A DNA stretch of 49,750 bases. Source: Bacteroidales bacterium. GTDB lineage: Bacteria > Bacteroidota > Bacteroidia > Bacteroidales > UBA3824. Of this stretch, positions 1 to 8,699 are shown piece by piece; within the stretch, counting starts at the first letter, position 1, and each line of letters opens with the position of its first letter. The DNA lies in NCBI GenBank assembly GCA_017541145.1, contig JAFXZT010000118.1, positions 1 through 49,750 of the forward strand, given 5' to 3'. The notes under the pieces are model-generated. The model had not been told where the DNA came from, did no database searches, and saw only the letters and a program-made list of their open reading frames with translations. A program made the position numbers and the translations under genes.

Positions 1-1
1 C

Positions 2-229
2 GCTCTTGACGCTGAAAACGAGCGCAAAATCGTTGAAAATCTGTCAAAATTTTATCAAGACAAAACAGTGATTGTGGCGGCGCATCGTCTTAGCACGGTT
101 AAAAATGCTGACAAGATAATTGTACTTTCCGACGGCAAAATTGCAGAAGTCGGCACTCACGAAAGTCTTACGGCTCAGCAAGGTATTTATTACAATTTGG
201 TAAAAAATCAATTGGAATTGGGAGGATAA
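2..229 (+). CDS. ABC transporter ATP-binding protein, C-terminal fragment
   Basis: Only the last 75 residues are in the window; the gene begins outside it. The visible part is the end of an ABC-type nucleotide-binding domain. It starts in the D-loop (ALDAENE), has the switch histidine in AAHRLSTV, and ends with the usual DGKIAEVGTHESL segment and a short helical tail before TAA. The AHRLSTV form is typical of exporters in which membrane and ATPase domains are fused (MsbA/LapB/bacteriocin-type), so an exporter half-molecule is likely, but the membrane part cannot be seen. Its last 22 bases overlap the end of the convergent ATPase gene that follows. Confidence 0.9.
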   Translation, partial: ALDAENERKIVENLSKFYQDKTVIVAAHRLSTVKNADKIIVLSDGKIAEVGTHESLTAQQGIYYNLVKNQLELGG

Positions 230-1977
230 TTTAGGATTTCCTCGCATTTTTCCAAATCAAAACCTTTGAACATCACCAACAAGCAATGTAGCGTGGTATT
301 TTTGGATTTCTGAACCACCAAACCGTATTTTGAATACTTTTGCAACTGCGCAATTGCTTCGTCCGCCTTGTTTTGAATTTCAGTAGCAGTAGCATCGGTT
401 TTAACATACTTGAACTCAATAAGATAACTATGCTTTAAGTCGGAATAAATATCTGTTCTGGGTTCAAGATAAAGGTCAGGAAAACCAGCCGAAGTGTCAG
501 CCTCAGAATGTGGAAAATAAACACTGCTTTGACACGTTGAAGCCAAGGTAAAGCCGTGTAAGAATTTTTCACCTTTTGCCTTATCGCGTGTAGTGGCAAA
601 AGTCTTAATCGTCTTAGATAAATACTCGAAAAATGCCTTCCACTGACCGTCAAAAGCCATATCCGAGAGCAATTTGCTGCCGTCCCAAGAATCAAAAAAC
701 AATTCGTTGTCGTTGTAATTATCCATAAGATAATTGATAAGTTGCTCTTTTACAACGATATTCGGAATTTTGAAAATTACATCTTGTTTTGAAAAACCTC
801 CGATTGTCACCATTCCAAAATAATATAAAAGACTTTTAAAATTGTCTTTCAAAACTATTTTTTCAGCAGGAAAATTTTCATTAAGTTTGCCAGTTATTTG
901 TCCGTCGGTTATAAGACTTTGAATTATTGAACCTTCATACTCCATTTCTTTGTCCTTACGGATAAGCATTTTGAGTTTGGCGTAATCAGTGCGGATATTG
1001 CTGTCGATGATGTTTTTTGGGAATTTGCCGGTATTACAAAGTTTATCAACAAAATACAACAACATATCCGAATTATACATCGTAGTTTCCCCGAAACAAT
1101 CCTCCGCAAAACAATAATTATCGTACCAAGGACGAATGGTTTCAATGATTTCATCAACAGAACAAGGAAATTTAAAATACTTGCTGTAATACGTGAGCAT
1201 TTCGCGGGTTTCCTGTTCTGTGAAACCTGTGATTTCGTTAAACCTTGCGTCTGTGGTGTAATTAGTACCAATATTGAATCCGCTTGTTAAATCGTCAAGC
1301 GTTACGGGTGAAACACCGGTGATGAAAAGTCGTTCGATTGCGGTCTTAGAACCGTCTTTTATAGCGTTGAAAAATGTCCGCAAATATCCCGTGCGGTGCG
1401 TTTCGTCCATATAACGCCCAAGTTGTGTGTAATCCGACAAGATGTTGTTTGTGAAATTGTCATACTCGTCAATAAAAAGGTAGATTTTTTTGTCGGTCTT
1501 TTCGATTTCCTGAATGATGTATTTGAGTTCATCAACAGCGTTTTTTCCAATTTTTTCCAACTCAGATTTGGCATTGTCAGGAAAAAATTGTGAATAAATG
1601 TCGCAGAAATTCTTGAACCGCAAATCGCAATATGAATTAAAATTATTCTTGTAGTCTTCTATATTGCCGTTTATCATTGCGAAATTAAGTTCAAGCACAA
1701 GATACGCATTTCTGCTTGGTGTCGGATTATCGCCAATCCAAAGTCCCGAAAATATCTCCTCAAACTTATCTTTCTTATTGATGTCGTAATATGCTTCCAA
1801 CATCGTCATAGTCAACGTTTTGCCAAAACGTCTCGGACGAACCAAAAAGAAATATTTATTCGCGTACTCTATTTCCGGAATAAAGTGCGTTTTGTCAACG
1901 TAATAACAATTATCGCGGCGGAGCATTTCAAAGCCCTGAATGCCGTATGGTATGCGTTTTGCCAAAGGATTCCACAT
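208..1977 (-). CDS. AAA-ATPase-like protein with C-terminal PD-(D/E)XK nuclease-like domain
   Basis: 589 residues. The N-terminal half is the AAA-ATPase-like family common in Bacteroidales: a YGIQGFEMLR start, a P-loop variant RPRRFGKT near residue 50, and a Walker B stretch KIYLFIDEYDNF near residue 165. The C-terminal part has GFPDLYLEP followed by YLIEFKYVK, which fits the D...EFK core of the PD-(D/E)XK superfamily (PDDEXK_9 type). The cellular role of this family is unknown; mobile-element or defence roles have been suggested only by context. The ATG at 1977 follows a good -7 box by only about 20 bases, so the leader is very short. The gene's 3' end overlaps the ABC transporter gene on the other strand. 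A large repeat array lies upstream. Confidence 0.85.
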   Translation of the reverse strand: MWNPLAKRIPYGIQGFEMLRRDNCYYVDKTHFIPEIEYANKYFFLVRPRRFGKTLTMTMLEAYYDINKKDKFEEIFSGLWIGDNPTPSRNAYLVLELNFAMINGNIEDYKNNFNSYCDLRFKNFCDIYSQFFPDNAKSELEKIGKNAVDELKYIIQEIEKTDKKIYLFIDEYDNFTNNILSDYTQLGRYMDETHRTGYLRTFFNAIKDGSKTAIERLFITGVSPVTLDDLTSGFNIGTNYTTDARFNEITGFTEQETREMLTYYSKYFKFPCSVDEIIETIRPWYDNYCFAEDCFGETTMYNSDMLLYFVDKLCNTGKFPKNIIDSNIRTDYAKLKMLIRKDKEMEYEGSIIQSLITDGQITGKLNENFPAEKIVLKDNFKSLLYYFGMVTIGGFSKQDVIFKIPNIVVKEQLINYLMDNYNDNELFFDSWDGSKLLSDMAFDGQWKAFFEYLSKTIKTFATTRDKAKGEKFLHGFTLASTCQSSVYFPHSEADTSAGFPDLYLEPRTDIYSDLKHSYLIEFKYVKTDATATEIQNKADEAIAQLQKYSKYGLVVQKSKNTTLHCLLVMFKGFDLEKCEEILNYPPNSN

Positions 1978-1997
1978 AATCGAAAAATGTTTTGTGG

Positions 1998-2005
1998 CAA
2001 AGATA
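1998..2005 (-). promoter_or_regulatory. Bacteroidota -7 box upstream of the AAA-ATPase gene
   Basis: On the minus strand this reads TATCTTTG, a full match to the Bacteroidota -7 consensus TAnnTTTG. No clear TTTG is seen 19-21 bases upstream. Transcription would start near 1990, leaving a leader of roughly 14 bases. Confidence 0.5.
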
Positions 2006-2159
2006 ATAAAAATAGTCAGATTTTTATAATTCTTTTTTTGCCCCGTTTATCCTTGATTTTGCGCTGTAATATGATAAAGGAATTAATAAACTACAATTTT
2101 TAGTTTTAAAACTTCGGGTGAAATTATTGATCCGGAAAACGTACACGTTCAGTACGCTA

Positions 2160-2692
2160 ATGAAAATTGTCACGTGACATGATTGACTTTTTTTTCGATT
2201 TTTTGAAAATTGTTTGATAAAAATTGTCTAAAATTTTCAAATTATCGAAATTGTAACGCTAAAATTCGTTTTTTGCATTGAAATTATCGATTTTGTAGGG
2301 CAAAGATGCAATAAATTTATCAAATTATCGATTTTGTAGGGCAACAATTTTATTTTTTTGATTTTTTTTTAATCTTGTATCGCTACAAAATCGATAATTT
2401 TTATTTTTTAGAGCATTTTATCGCGACAAGATTAATAATTTCAAAAAATTTAGACAATTTCAACGCGACAAAATCGATAATTTGAAAAATTTAGAGCATT
2501 TTATCGCGACAAGATTGATAATTTTTTTATTTTTTGAAAATTGTCACGCGACAAGATTGATAATTTGAAAAATTTAGAGCATTTTATCGCGACAATATTG
2601 ATAATTTTTTTATTTTTTGAAAATTGTATCGCTACAAGATTGATAATTTTTCGATGTTTTGAAAATTGTCACGCGACAAGATTGATAATTCG
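2160..2692. repeat. Bipolar array of 41-42 bp spaced dyad repeats
   Basis: Eight copies of a unit around CGCGACAAGATTGATAATT lie on the plus strand. Their CGC cores start at 2381, 2422, 2464, 2505, 2547, 2588, 2630 and 2672, so the spacing is always 41 or 42 bp. Three copies in the opposite orientation (AAATTATCGA...) begin at 2239, 2281 and 2322 with the same spacing. A degenerate unit with the palindrome TGTCACGTGACA sits at 2168-2179. Two flavours of left flank alternate (GCATTTTAT and GAAAATTGT), giving an 83-bp higher-order repeat. Several copies hold small dyads, TTGTA-TCGC-TACAA or TTGTC-ACGC-GACAA. No gene covers it. Function unknown; a phased protein-binding array is one possibility. 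Confidence 0.8.
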
Positions 2693-2707
2693 CGGTAATA
2701 ATTTGTA

Positions 2708-2850
2708 ATCAACAAAAACGTTCCGGACAAAATATCGGAATCAACAAAAATGTTCCGGTGATAATTGTCGTAACATCTTTTACTAACCGGGTTTGATGTC
2801 GTAACCTGCAACACCGCCCGGCTATTTGATGTCGCCGACTCGAGGTCGGG
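2708..2850. repeat. Short direct repeats and a TTTGATGTC/hairpin element
   Basis: Two near-identical copies of AATCAACAAAAACGTTCCGG lie at about 2708 and 2740. They are followed by two TTTGATGTC motifs at 2792 and 2825. The second runs into an inverted repeat CCGAC-TCGAG-GTCGG at about 2834-2848. The same nine-base motif recurs in other gaps of the window. Meaning unknown. Confidence 0.45.
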
Positions 2851-2905
2851 AGAGGTAAAATGATTGTCGATTAAATTTTATTCTGATTATAGAACGTCTC
2901 TACAA

Positions 2906-3220
2906 TCAATATTCAATTATACTCTTAATCAATTTGTCTCTTGTATGAGAATCAAGAGTACTAATGAATTTGTCAATATCATCGCTTTCATTAAATTCCA
3001 ACAACAACAAGAAATATCCTCGTAACGATGAAAAATAACTTTCATAATATTTCGGCTCGGTTTTCGGAAGTCTTTTAAATGATTTAATAGCTTCCTTATA
3101 ATGATTTTTAATTTCCTCAAAATCACGTTCTTTATCTTCTGATTGCGCAAGTGTTTTCGCGATGTTAAGATGTAAAATCCCGTTTTTATACAATTCTGAC
3201 GGTGATGTATTGTTTGCCAT
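2906..3220 (-). CDS. Small hypothetical protein, helical
   Basis: 104 residues, not recognised. It is rich in Lys/Glu and predicted helical by eye, with a pattern (ALxxSxxxER-like helices, YKEAIKSFKRLPK, YYESYFSSLRGYFLLLLEF) that resembles one or two TPR-like helix pairs. There is no signal peptide or membrane segment. It stands alone, divergent from the chemoreceptor gene, and a -7 box TACCTTTG (minus strand, 3245-3252) lies 25 bases upstream, which supports it being a real gene. Its stop is followed closely by a TTGTAGAGACG-type palindromic remnant. Confidence 0.6.
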   Translation of the reverse strand: MANNTSPSELYKNGILHLNIAKTLAQSEDKERDFEEIKNHYKEAIKSFKRLPKTEPKYYESYFSSLRGYFLLLLEFNESDDIDKFISTLDSHTRDKLIKSIIEY

Positions 3221-3244
3221 ATTTTATATCTTTTAATTTTGATG

Positions 3245-3252
3245 CAAAGGTA
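3245..3252 (-). promoter_or_regulatory. -7 box upstream of the small hypothetical gene
   Basis: Minus strand TACCTTTG matches TAnnTTTG. No TTTG at the proper -33 distance; only a TTTA-like sequence is near. Confidence 0.4.
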
Positions 3253-3350
3253 ATATTTTTCTTATAACTAAAGTCATATTAGCATTTTATTTCTTTTTTT
3301 GTTAATGTTTTGTTTAGGATAAAAATATCAAACGCAGGAATAAAAATATC

Positions 3351-3358
3351 TAACTTTG
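3351..3358 (+). promoter_or_regulatory. -7 box upstream of the chemoreceptor gene
   Basis: TAACTTTG followed by C, a full match to TAnnTTTG. It predicts a leader of about 75 bases before the ATG at 3440. The -33 box is not evident. Confidence 0.45.
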
Positions 3359-3439
3359 CAACGTACTCAGCAAGGATAAAGCAAATTATAAAAAGACAAA
3401 AATAAGCTAATTTTTTATCGCAAGATTAATTAAACACAA

Positions 3440-5236
3440 ATGAAAAGGACTTTAGTACAGTACAAGATTCTGAAAGTTTTAATTCCTTTAGTATCAGCAA
3501 CATTGCTGATTATGATGATAGTAAGCTACAGAACTGATTTCAATTCACAAAAAGAGTTTTTCGAACACAATATGGAAAAACTCAACGAAAAATCCGCAAC
3601 AGAAGTACAAAGCAAAATCGAAAACCAACGCACTACACTTCAATGGATTGCTACCGACGAAAAATTCGCTAACATGGATACTGCTGAATATGTTAGCCAA
3701 CTGAATTTTTATGCTTCAAACAATACCAAATATTATTCTAAATTGTACATCGTTTATCCCGACGGCAGCTATTATGTATCGGGACAAGGATGGCAAAAAC
3801 AAAAAGTCAACGACAGAAAATATTTCTCTGACATCTTTATTGAACACAAAGATTTTTCGATTTCAAGCCCGGAATTATCACGCTCTACCGGTATCAAGAA
3901 ATATACATTGGCTGTACCAATCAAAAACGGAAACGAAGTTGTAGGTATACTTTGCGGAAATGTAAATCTTTCTATTTTGAAAGAAATCGTAGAATCTTGT
4001 AAGTTCGGTAAAAAAGGTATTACATATATTGTTGACGAAAAAGCTACTCTTATCGGAACAATTTACGAAGAGCTTACAATGACATTCAATATCATTACCG
4101 ACGGTGCAAAAATGTACCCCGGACTCGAAAAAATCGGTCAAGAGGTTACAAGAGGTAACAAATCAAAGGGTTATGCCGAAGATATTCAAAACGATGAGCA
4201 ACTTTACGTTACCAGTCACCAAATAGCAGGTACTCCGGGTTGGTTTGTTATCAGCTGCATACCCGACGATGAATTCAAGAGTACTGCCAACAACAATTTC
4301 AGAATTACACTGATTTTTCTTGTGATTACTTTGATTGTAATAGCATTGGCAATTAGAACATGTCTGAAAAACATGCTCACCAAACCGCTCAAACAACTCT
4401 CGGCAGCAATCAAAAATATTACGGAAGGAAATCTTCGCAATCATATTGATTATACTTCAAACGATGAAATCGGACTGATGTGTGACAATATCCGCGAAAT
4501 GAATCATAAACTTCATAATTTAGTAGAAGTAATAAAAGAAGGTTCCGACAGTTTGGCGGCAAATTCAGAACAAGTAAATGCCACTTCTCAACAAGTAATG
4601 GAAGGTTCATTATCTCAGAACGAAAGTGTTGAGGAACTTACCGCTACAATGGAAGAGATGGCAAGTAATATCGAGCAAAATACCAACAACGCCCGCAAAA
4701 CCAATGAGGTTTCTCAAGATGCTTGCAACAAGTTCAACGAAGTAGTAGAAAACATCAACAAACTGTTGAACAACAACAAAAATATTTCGGAAGCTATCAC
4801 GATAGTAAACGAAATAGCATTTCAGACCAATATTCTCGCATTAAATGCCGCAGTAGAAGCCGCACGCGCCGGCGATGCCGGAAAAGGTTTTGCAGTAGTA
4901 GCAAAAGAAGTTCGCTCTCTTGCAGAGAAATCCAAAAATGCTGCCGACAGTATTGTAGAGATGTCTAAAAAGGGTTTAACATTATCCGAAGAAGCTCACA
5001 CCGTAATGCAGGAAACCATACCGAAGATCGAAAATACAAGAATCTTGGTAAACGAAATTGCAAGTGCAAGTCTTGAGCAGAAAATAAGTGCAAATCAGGT
5101 TAACGATTTGATTATCGGAATCAACGGCACAGTAAAAAACAATTCGTCCTCATCGGAAATGCTTGCAGAAAGTGCCAACAATCTTGCCACACAAGCCGAA
5201 AACTTAAAAGAAGTGGTAAGTTATTTCAAAGACTAA
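3440..5236 (+). CDS. Methyl-accepting chemotaxis protein with Cache sensor domain
   Basis: 598 residues. A first membrane helix lies at about residues 8-28 and an extracytoplasmic region at 30-285 shows the [13 protein letters not shown] / [19 protein letters not shown] pattern of a double-Cache sensor. A second helix is at about 288-310, then HAMP and a long methyl-accepting domain. The signalling hairpin tip ([18 protein letters not shown]) is near residue 465 and is followed by [16 protein letters not shown]. It should sense a small molecule outside the cell and signal to CheA/CheW. No CheA, CheW, CheB/R or flagellar gene is nearby, so it is an orphan receptor here. There is no C-terminal pentapeptide for methylase docking. 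A strong terminator follows. Confidence 0.95.
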   Translation: MKRTLVQYKILKVLIPLVSATLLIMMIVSYRTDFNSQKEFFEHNMEKLNEKSATEVQSKIENQRTTLQWIATDEKFANMDTAEYVSQLNFYASNNTKYYSKLYIVYPDGSYYVSGQGWQKQKVNDRKYFSDIFIEHKDFSISSPELSRSTGIKKYTLAVPIKNGNEVVGILCGNVNLSILKEIVESCKFGKKGITYIVDEKATLIGTIYEELTMTFNIITDGAKMYPGLEKIGQEVTRGNKSKGYAEDIQNDEQLYVTSHQIAGTPGWFVISCIPDDEFKSTANNNFRITLIFLVITLIVIALAIRTCLKNMLTKPLKQLSAAIKNITEGNLRNHIDYTSNDEIGLMCDNIREMNHKLHNLVEVIKEGSDSLAANSEQVNATSQQVMEGSLSQNESVEELTATMEEMASNIEQNTNNARKTNEVSQDACNKFNEVVENINKLLNNNKNISEAITIVNEIAFQTNILALNAAVEAARAGDAGKGFAVVAKEVRSLAEKSKNAADSIVEMSKKGLTLSEEAHTVMQETIPKIENTRILVNEIASASLEQKISANQVNDLIIGINGTVKNNSSSSEMLAESANNLATQAENLKEVVSYFKD

Positions 5237-5286
5237 TACCAAAATCCCGCACTGAAAATGCGGTTTTCAATACCATTATCCACCTT

Positions 5287-5322
5287 GCAGAGCCGCCCGC
5301 AAAGCGGCTCTGCTTTTTTTTT
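5287..5322 (+). terminator. Rho-independent terminator after the chemoreceptor
   Basis: A perfect 10-bp GC-rich stem (GCAGAGCCGC / GCGGCTCTGC) with a 7-base loop is followed by nine T. It lies 50 bases after the stop codon. Confidence 0.9.
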
Positions 5323-5347
5323 GAGTAATTGTTATACAAAATTTTAC

Positions 5348-5355
5348 TACTTTTG
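5348..5355 (+). promoter_or_regulatory. -7 box upstream of the ThiF/MoeB-type gene
   Basis: TACTTTTG followed by C, a full match to TAnnTTTG. An ATTG at 5328-5331 may serve as a poor -33 element, with 16 bases between. Confidence 0.45.
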
Positions 5356-5381
5356 CATCCGAAAATCATTTTCCATTTATC

Positions 5382-6137
5382 ATGACAGAATTTACAAACG
5401 AAGAATTGAAACGCTATAGTCGGCATATACTTTTGGAAGGTATTGGGACTGAAGGTCAAATTAAAATAAAAAATGCAAAAGTTTTGGTGGTGGGCGCAGG
5501 CGGTCTCGGCTCTCCCGTGATTCTGTATCTCGCGGCTGCCGGCGTTGGTACAATCGGTATTATTGACGGCGACAATGTAAATTTAAGTAATCTTCAACGT
5601 CAGGTTATTCATTTTACAAACGATGTAGCTACACCCAAAACCGAAAGCGCAAAACAAAAGGTTAACGCTCTCAATCCAAATGTCAACGTGATAACTTACA
5701 AGGATTTTCTTACAAAGAAAAATGCCGAACAAATAATTTCTCAATATGATTTTGTGGTGGAAGCTTCCGACAATTACGCCGCAAAATACAGAGTAAACGA
5801 TACTTGTGTAAAACTCAAAAAGCCGTTTAATTTGGGCGGTATCAACAAGTTTGAAGGTCAGACTTTTACATATATTCCGGGTTCAACATGTTTTAGATGT
5901 ATTTTTCCCGAACCGCCTGCAAACGACGAGTCATGCGAAATATCCGGAGTTTTCGGAGCCATTGCCGGTATGCTTGGTACAATTCAAGCCGCTGAAACTT
6001 TGAAATTTATTACCGGAATCGGCGAACTTCTTACCAACAAACTTCTAACTTTTGACGCCAAAACTATGGATTTCAATAAAATAAGTACAATAAAAAATCC
6101 GGATTGCAAAATCTGCGGTGAAAACCAACAATTATAG
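5382..6137 (+). CDS. ThiF/MoeB/HesA-type adenylyltransferase
   Basis: 251 residues, the full length of a stand-alone ThiF/MoeB. This E1-like family adenylates the C-terminal glycine of ThiS or MoaD so that it can accept sulfur for thiamine or molybdopterin synthesis. Visible features are RYSRHILLEGIG at the start, the nucleotide-binding loop VGAGGLGSP at residues 37-45, IDGDNVNLSNLQRQ, the DNYAAKYRVND segment, and two zinc-binding CxxC pairs (CFRC and CKIC). The cysteine in DESCEISGVFG is in the place of the family's active-site cysteine. There is no rhodanese domain. No thi or moa gene is adjacent, so ThiF and MoeB cannot be told apart from context. Confidence 0.85.
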   Translation: MTEFTNEELKRYSRHILLEGIGTEGQIKIKNAKVLVVGAGGLGSPVILYLAAAGVGTIGIIDGDNVNLSNLQRQVIHFTNDVATPKTESAKQKVNALNPNVNVITYKDFLTKKNAEQIISQYDFVVEASDNYAAKYRVNDTCVKLKKPFNLGGINKFEGQTFTYIPGSTCFRCIFPEPPANDESCEISGVFGAIAGMLGTIQAAETLKFITGIGELLTNKLLTFDAKTMDFNKISTIKNPDCKICGENQQL

Positions 6138-6154
6138 CTTCAAAACAAAAATAA

Positions 6155-6190
6155 TATAAAATGAGCGCCTTGAAAATATCCAAGACGCTC
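6155..6190 (-). terminator. Terminator-like hairpin after the Dabb gene
   Basis: On the minus strand a 10-bp stem (GAGCGTCTTG / CAAGGCGCTC, one G-U pair) is followed by an AT-rich, T-rich run. It sits between the convergent ThiF-type and Dabb genes. Confidence 0.6.
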
Positions 6191-6214
6191 TTAATAGAAT
6201 TAACAAATTTAAAT

Positions 6215-6517
6215 TTATACTTCGTAGTCAAAACAGATACGCTGTTTTACAAAAGGTTTTACCAAATTGGTAGCAACAGCAACGTGGTAAGGATGTACAG
6301 CGTAACCCTTGAGGGCTTCCACACTCTCTAATGTGCTGTCGAGCATTACATCACAATTAGAAGTTTCAAGTCCGTTGATATTTACTTTGATTTCCGAAAG
6401 CCCCGGAACAATTCCTTTCAAACCTTCCAAACCGGCTTTGATATCTGCCTTTATTTTTTGTTGTTCAGCTTCTGACAATCCGTCTTTTAGCTGCCAAAGA
6501 ATTACGTGTTTTACCAT
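6215..6517 (-). CDS. Dabb (stress-responsive alpha/beta-barrel) domain protein
   Basis: 100 residues, the usual length for a single Dabb ferredoxin-like domain. It begins MVKHVILWQLKDG, the signature first strand, and has the mid-domain pattern GLETSNCDVMLDSTFE-like and the ending YAVHPYHVAVATNLVKPFV, where HPYH is the conserved HP motif. Members form dimeric barrels, and their roles in most bacteria are unknown. It is the last gene of a leftward group with the pseudouridine synthase and the COG0523 GTPase. Confidence 0.85.
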   Translation of the reverse strand: MVKHVILWQLKDGLSEAEQQKIKADIKAGLEGLKGIVPGLSEIKVNINGLETSNCDVMLDSTLESVEALKGYAVHPYHVAVATNLVKPFVKQRICFDYEV

Positions 6518-6554
6518 TTTTTTTATATTGATTAGTATTAATGTTTATCCGAAA

Positions 6555-7493
6555 TTACGCATTAGATTTTGATTCATCCTTTTTTATCGGTTTTACTATT
6601 TTGTAAAAACCGCTTGGAACCGGCACTTCAAATTTCATCAACTTGTTGGTTTTAGGATGTATAAACTGCAATGTTGCAGCATGTAAGCACACACGTTTCA
6701 ACGGATTGGTCTTGGCATCGTATTTGGCATCGCCAGCTACAGGATTTCCGATAGAAGAAAGCTGTACACGAATCTGGTTTTTGCGTCCGGTGTCAAGATT
6801 GAGTTTCAACAAAGAATACTCGCCGTTGGTCTGCAATGTCTGATAATGTGTCTGTGCAAACTGTCCGCCGTTGTTGATGAATGATGAATGTATTTTCAAC
6901 ATCTTATCCTCAGTAAGATAAGATTTTATTGTATCTTCTTTGTAATTTGGAGTACCTTCTACTACGGCATAATACGAACGCTCAACAACCATCTCGTTCC
7001 AATTGTTGCGAAGTCTGTCGCGTGCAAACATGGATTTTGCAAACATCATCACGCCCGATGTTTTTCTATCCAAACGGTGTACAACATAGATATGATGTCC
7101 GCGTCCTTGTTTTTTTACATGCACATTTACAAAGTGATATGCAGTGTTTTCTTTTTCGCCGTCGGTACCTACAGACAACAAGCCTTCTTTTTTGTTGATT
7201 ACAATTACATCGTAATCTTCGTAAAGGATATCGAGCTGAGAATTGTTGATACCACCGGTGTTCATAAGTTTCGGGCGGTAAAGTATTCTTACTTCGCTAC
7301 CTTTATTTACAGGGTAATCGAAAGCAGTAGTCGCCATGTTATCGACTACCACACGTCCGCTTTTTAGGATTTCACGAACCTTAGTTTTGCTACGGTCAGC
7401 GATTTTTGCGAAAAGGAAATCCAAAAGTGTGTAATCCTTTTCGGCTCTGAATGTCATTTCTGCGGCTGCAGACGGCTGCTGTTTTCTGTTCAT
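6555..7493 (-). CDS. RluA-family pseudouridine synthase with S4 domain
   Basis: 312 residues. An S4 RNA-binding domain occupies about residues 18-75 (LLDFLFAKIADRSKTKVREIL, SGRVVVD). The catalytic domain follows, with the family motif HRLDRKTSG containing the catalytic aspartate near residue 143, and later GRKNQIRVQLSSIGNPVAGDAKY. It converts uridine to pseudouridine in rRNA or tRNA, but the target site cannot be read from the sequence. The gene is separated by 9 bases from the COG0523 gene upstream and by 37 from the Dabb gene downstream, so all three may share a transcript. Confidence 0.92.
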   Translation of the reverse strand: MNRKQQPSAAAEMTFRAEKDYTLLDFLFAKIADRSKTKVREILKSGRVVVDNMATTAFDYPVNKGSEVRILYRPKLMNTGGINNSQLDILYEDYDVIVINKKEGLLSVGTDGEKENTAYHFVNVHVKKQGRGHHIYVVHRLDRKTSGVMMFAKSMFARDRLRNNWNEMVVERSYYAVVEGTPNYKEDTIKSYLTEDKMLKIHSSFINNGGQFAQTHYQTLQTNGEYSLLKLNLDTGRKNQIRVQLSSIGNPVAGDAKYDAKTNPLKRVCLHAATLQFIHPKTNKLMKFEVPVPSGFYKIVKPIKKDESKSNA

Positions 7494-7502
7494 ATATGTT
7501 TT

Positions 7503-8549
7503 TTACTTTACTATGAAGCTTTCCAAATATTTTTCGATAGCGTTGCGGTCAAGTTTTTTACCGATAAAAACGAGTTTTGTAAATCTCTCTTCGTCCGATG
7601 CCCATTCTTCACCGTCTTCTACTATGAAATATTGACGTACTGATTGAAGTATGAGTTTGTGTTTTTTTCCTGCTATTGACAATATACCTTTGATACGGAA
7701 TACGTTGGCTGAGTTGTACTGAAGTATGCCTTGTATCCAATATACAAATTTTTGTTCGTCGAGCTGACCTTTTATTGTAAAACCTTCGGAAATGATATTG
7801 TGTGCAAAGGCATCGTTGTGTTTGTTGTGAGGATTTGATGCAAAAGACGGCATGTTGTTTTCCATGTCCATCATATCGAATTTCAAAGGAGTTGCATTCT
7901 TGAAATCGGTAACGAGTTTTTCGATATTTTGTGCTGTATAAGCAAATGTATCAAGTATATCGCAATTTTTAATATCAGCATGCGAAACGCAATAGAGTTT
8001 TGCCGTAGGATTTACAGTACGAATAAGTTTCTTAACTCTTTCGCCGTCTTCGGGTGTTACATCTTCTATCTTGTTGAGAATAATGATATCGGCAACGGCA
8101 AGCTGACGGTGTACTTCAGGCTGTTGTTCAGCAGATTCTTCATAAGTCATTGCATCGGCAAGACAAATTACAGAATCGATCACAAATTTGCGTTGAAACT
8201 CTTCGTAACCCACAAAATTGTCGATAACACCGGCAGGATCTGCGATACCGGTAGTTTCGATAAGAAGATTGTCGAACTGATAACGTGAAGTAAGAAGATT
8301 GTTCAATGTTTGAGTAAGACCTTCGCTGAGGTTGCAGCAAATACATCCGTTAGAAAGTTCGTACATATTGGAGATATTGCCAACGATAAGGCCACCATCG
8401 ATTCCGACTTCGCCAAATTCGTTTTCTATAATCGCGAATCTTTTGTTGGTATATTTTTTTATAATATTGTTTAACAAAGTAGTTTTACCGGCACCCAAAA
8501 AACCGGTAAGAATAGTGACAGGTATTCTGCCCTCTGTATTATTAGCCAT
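7503..8549 (-). CDS. CobW/COG0523-family GTPase (metallochaperone)
   Basis: 348 residues. It has the P-loop GFLGAGKTTLLNN at residues 16-28, ENEFGEVGID, the metal-binding motif GCICCN (CxCC) near residue 72, ETTGIADP, and the guanine motif ILNKIED near residue 157. The CobW C-terminal domain begins at about residue 250. Family members deliver metals such as zinc or cobalt or assist nitrile hydratase. There is no histidine-rich stretch beyond HNKHNDAFAH, and no zinc-regulated neighbours, so the metal is unknown. It is the first gene of a leftward group. Confidence 0.9.
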   Translation of the reverse strand: MANNTEGRIPVTILTGFLGAGKTTLLNNIIKKYTNKRFAIIENEFGEVGIDGGLIVGNISNMYELSNGCICCNLSEGLTQTLNNLLTSRYQFDNLLIETTGIADPAGVIDNFVGYEEFQRKFVIDSVICLADAMTYEESAEQQPEVHRQLAVADIIILNKIEDVTPEDGERVKKLIRTVNPTAKLYCVSHADIKNCDILDTFAYTAQNIEKLVTDFKNATPLKFDMMDMENNMPSFASNPHNKHNDAFAHNIISEGFTIKGQLDEQKFVYWIQGILQYNSANVFRIKGILSIAGKKHKLILQSVRQYFIVEDGEEWASDEERFTKLVFIGKKLDRNAIEKYLESFIVK

Positions 8550-8670
8550 TTTTTGTAACGATTATATTTTTATAAAATCCAAATGCAAATTTGCAAATAA
8601 TTAATCAAATAATCAATTAAAAAACTATTAAAATAAATTCATATTTAATCAATATTAAGGATGTTTTTAT

Positions 8671-8678
8671 TACATTTG
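8671..8678 (+). promoter_or_regulatory. -7 box that fixes the start of the DUF4421-like gene
   Basis: TACATTTG followed by C matches TAnnTTTG. It lies inside the longest open frame starting at 8661, so the transcript would begin near 8685. Translation then has to start at the ATG at 8700. Confidence 0.5.
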
Positions 8679-8699
8679 CGGTGTGAAAAAAAGGACGAA

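Noticed and set aside
2160-2692. CRISPR array
   Set aside because: The conserved part is imperfect and the parts between copies are 14-18 bases, AT-rich and similar to one another. Copies occur in both orientations and no cas gene is near.
6888-7367. 159-codon plus-strand frame
   Set aside because: It lies wholly inside the pseudouridine synthase gene on the other strand, and its translation is cysteine- and phenylalanine-rich with no family likeness.
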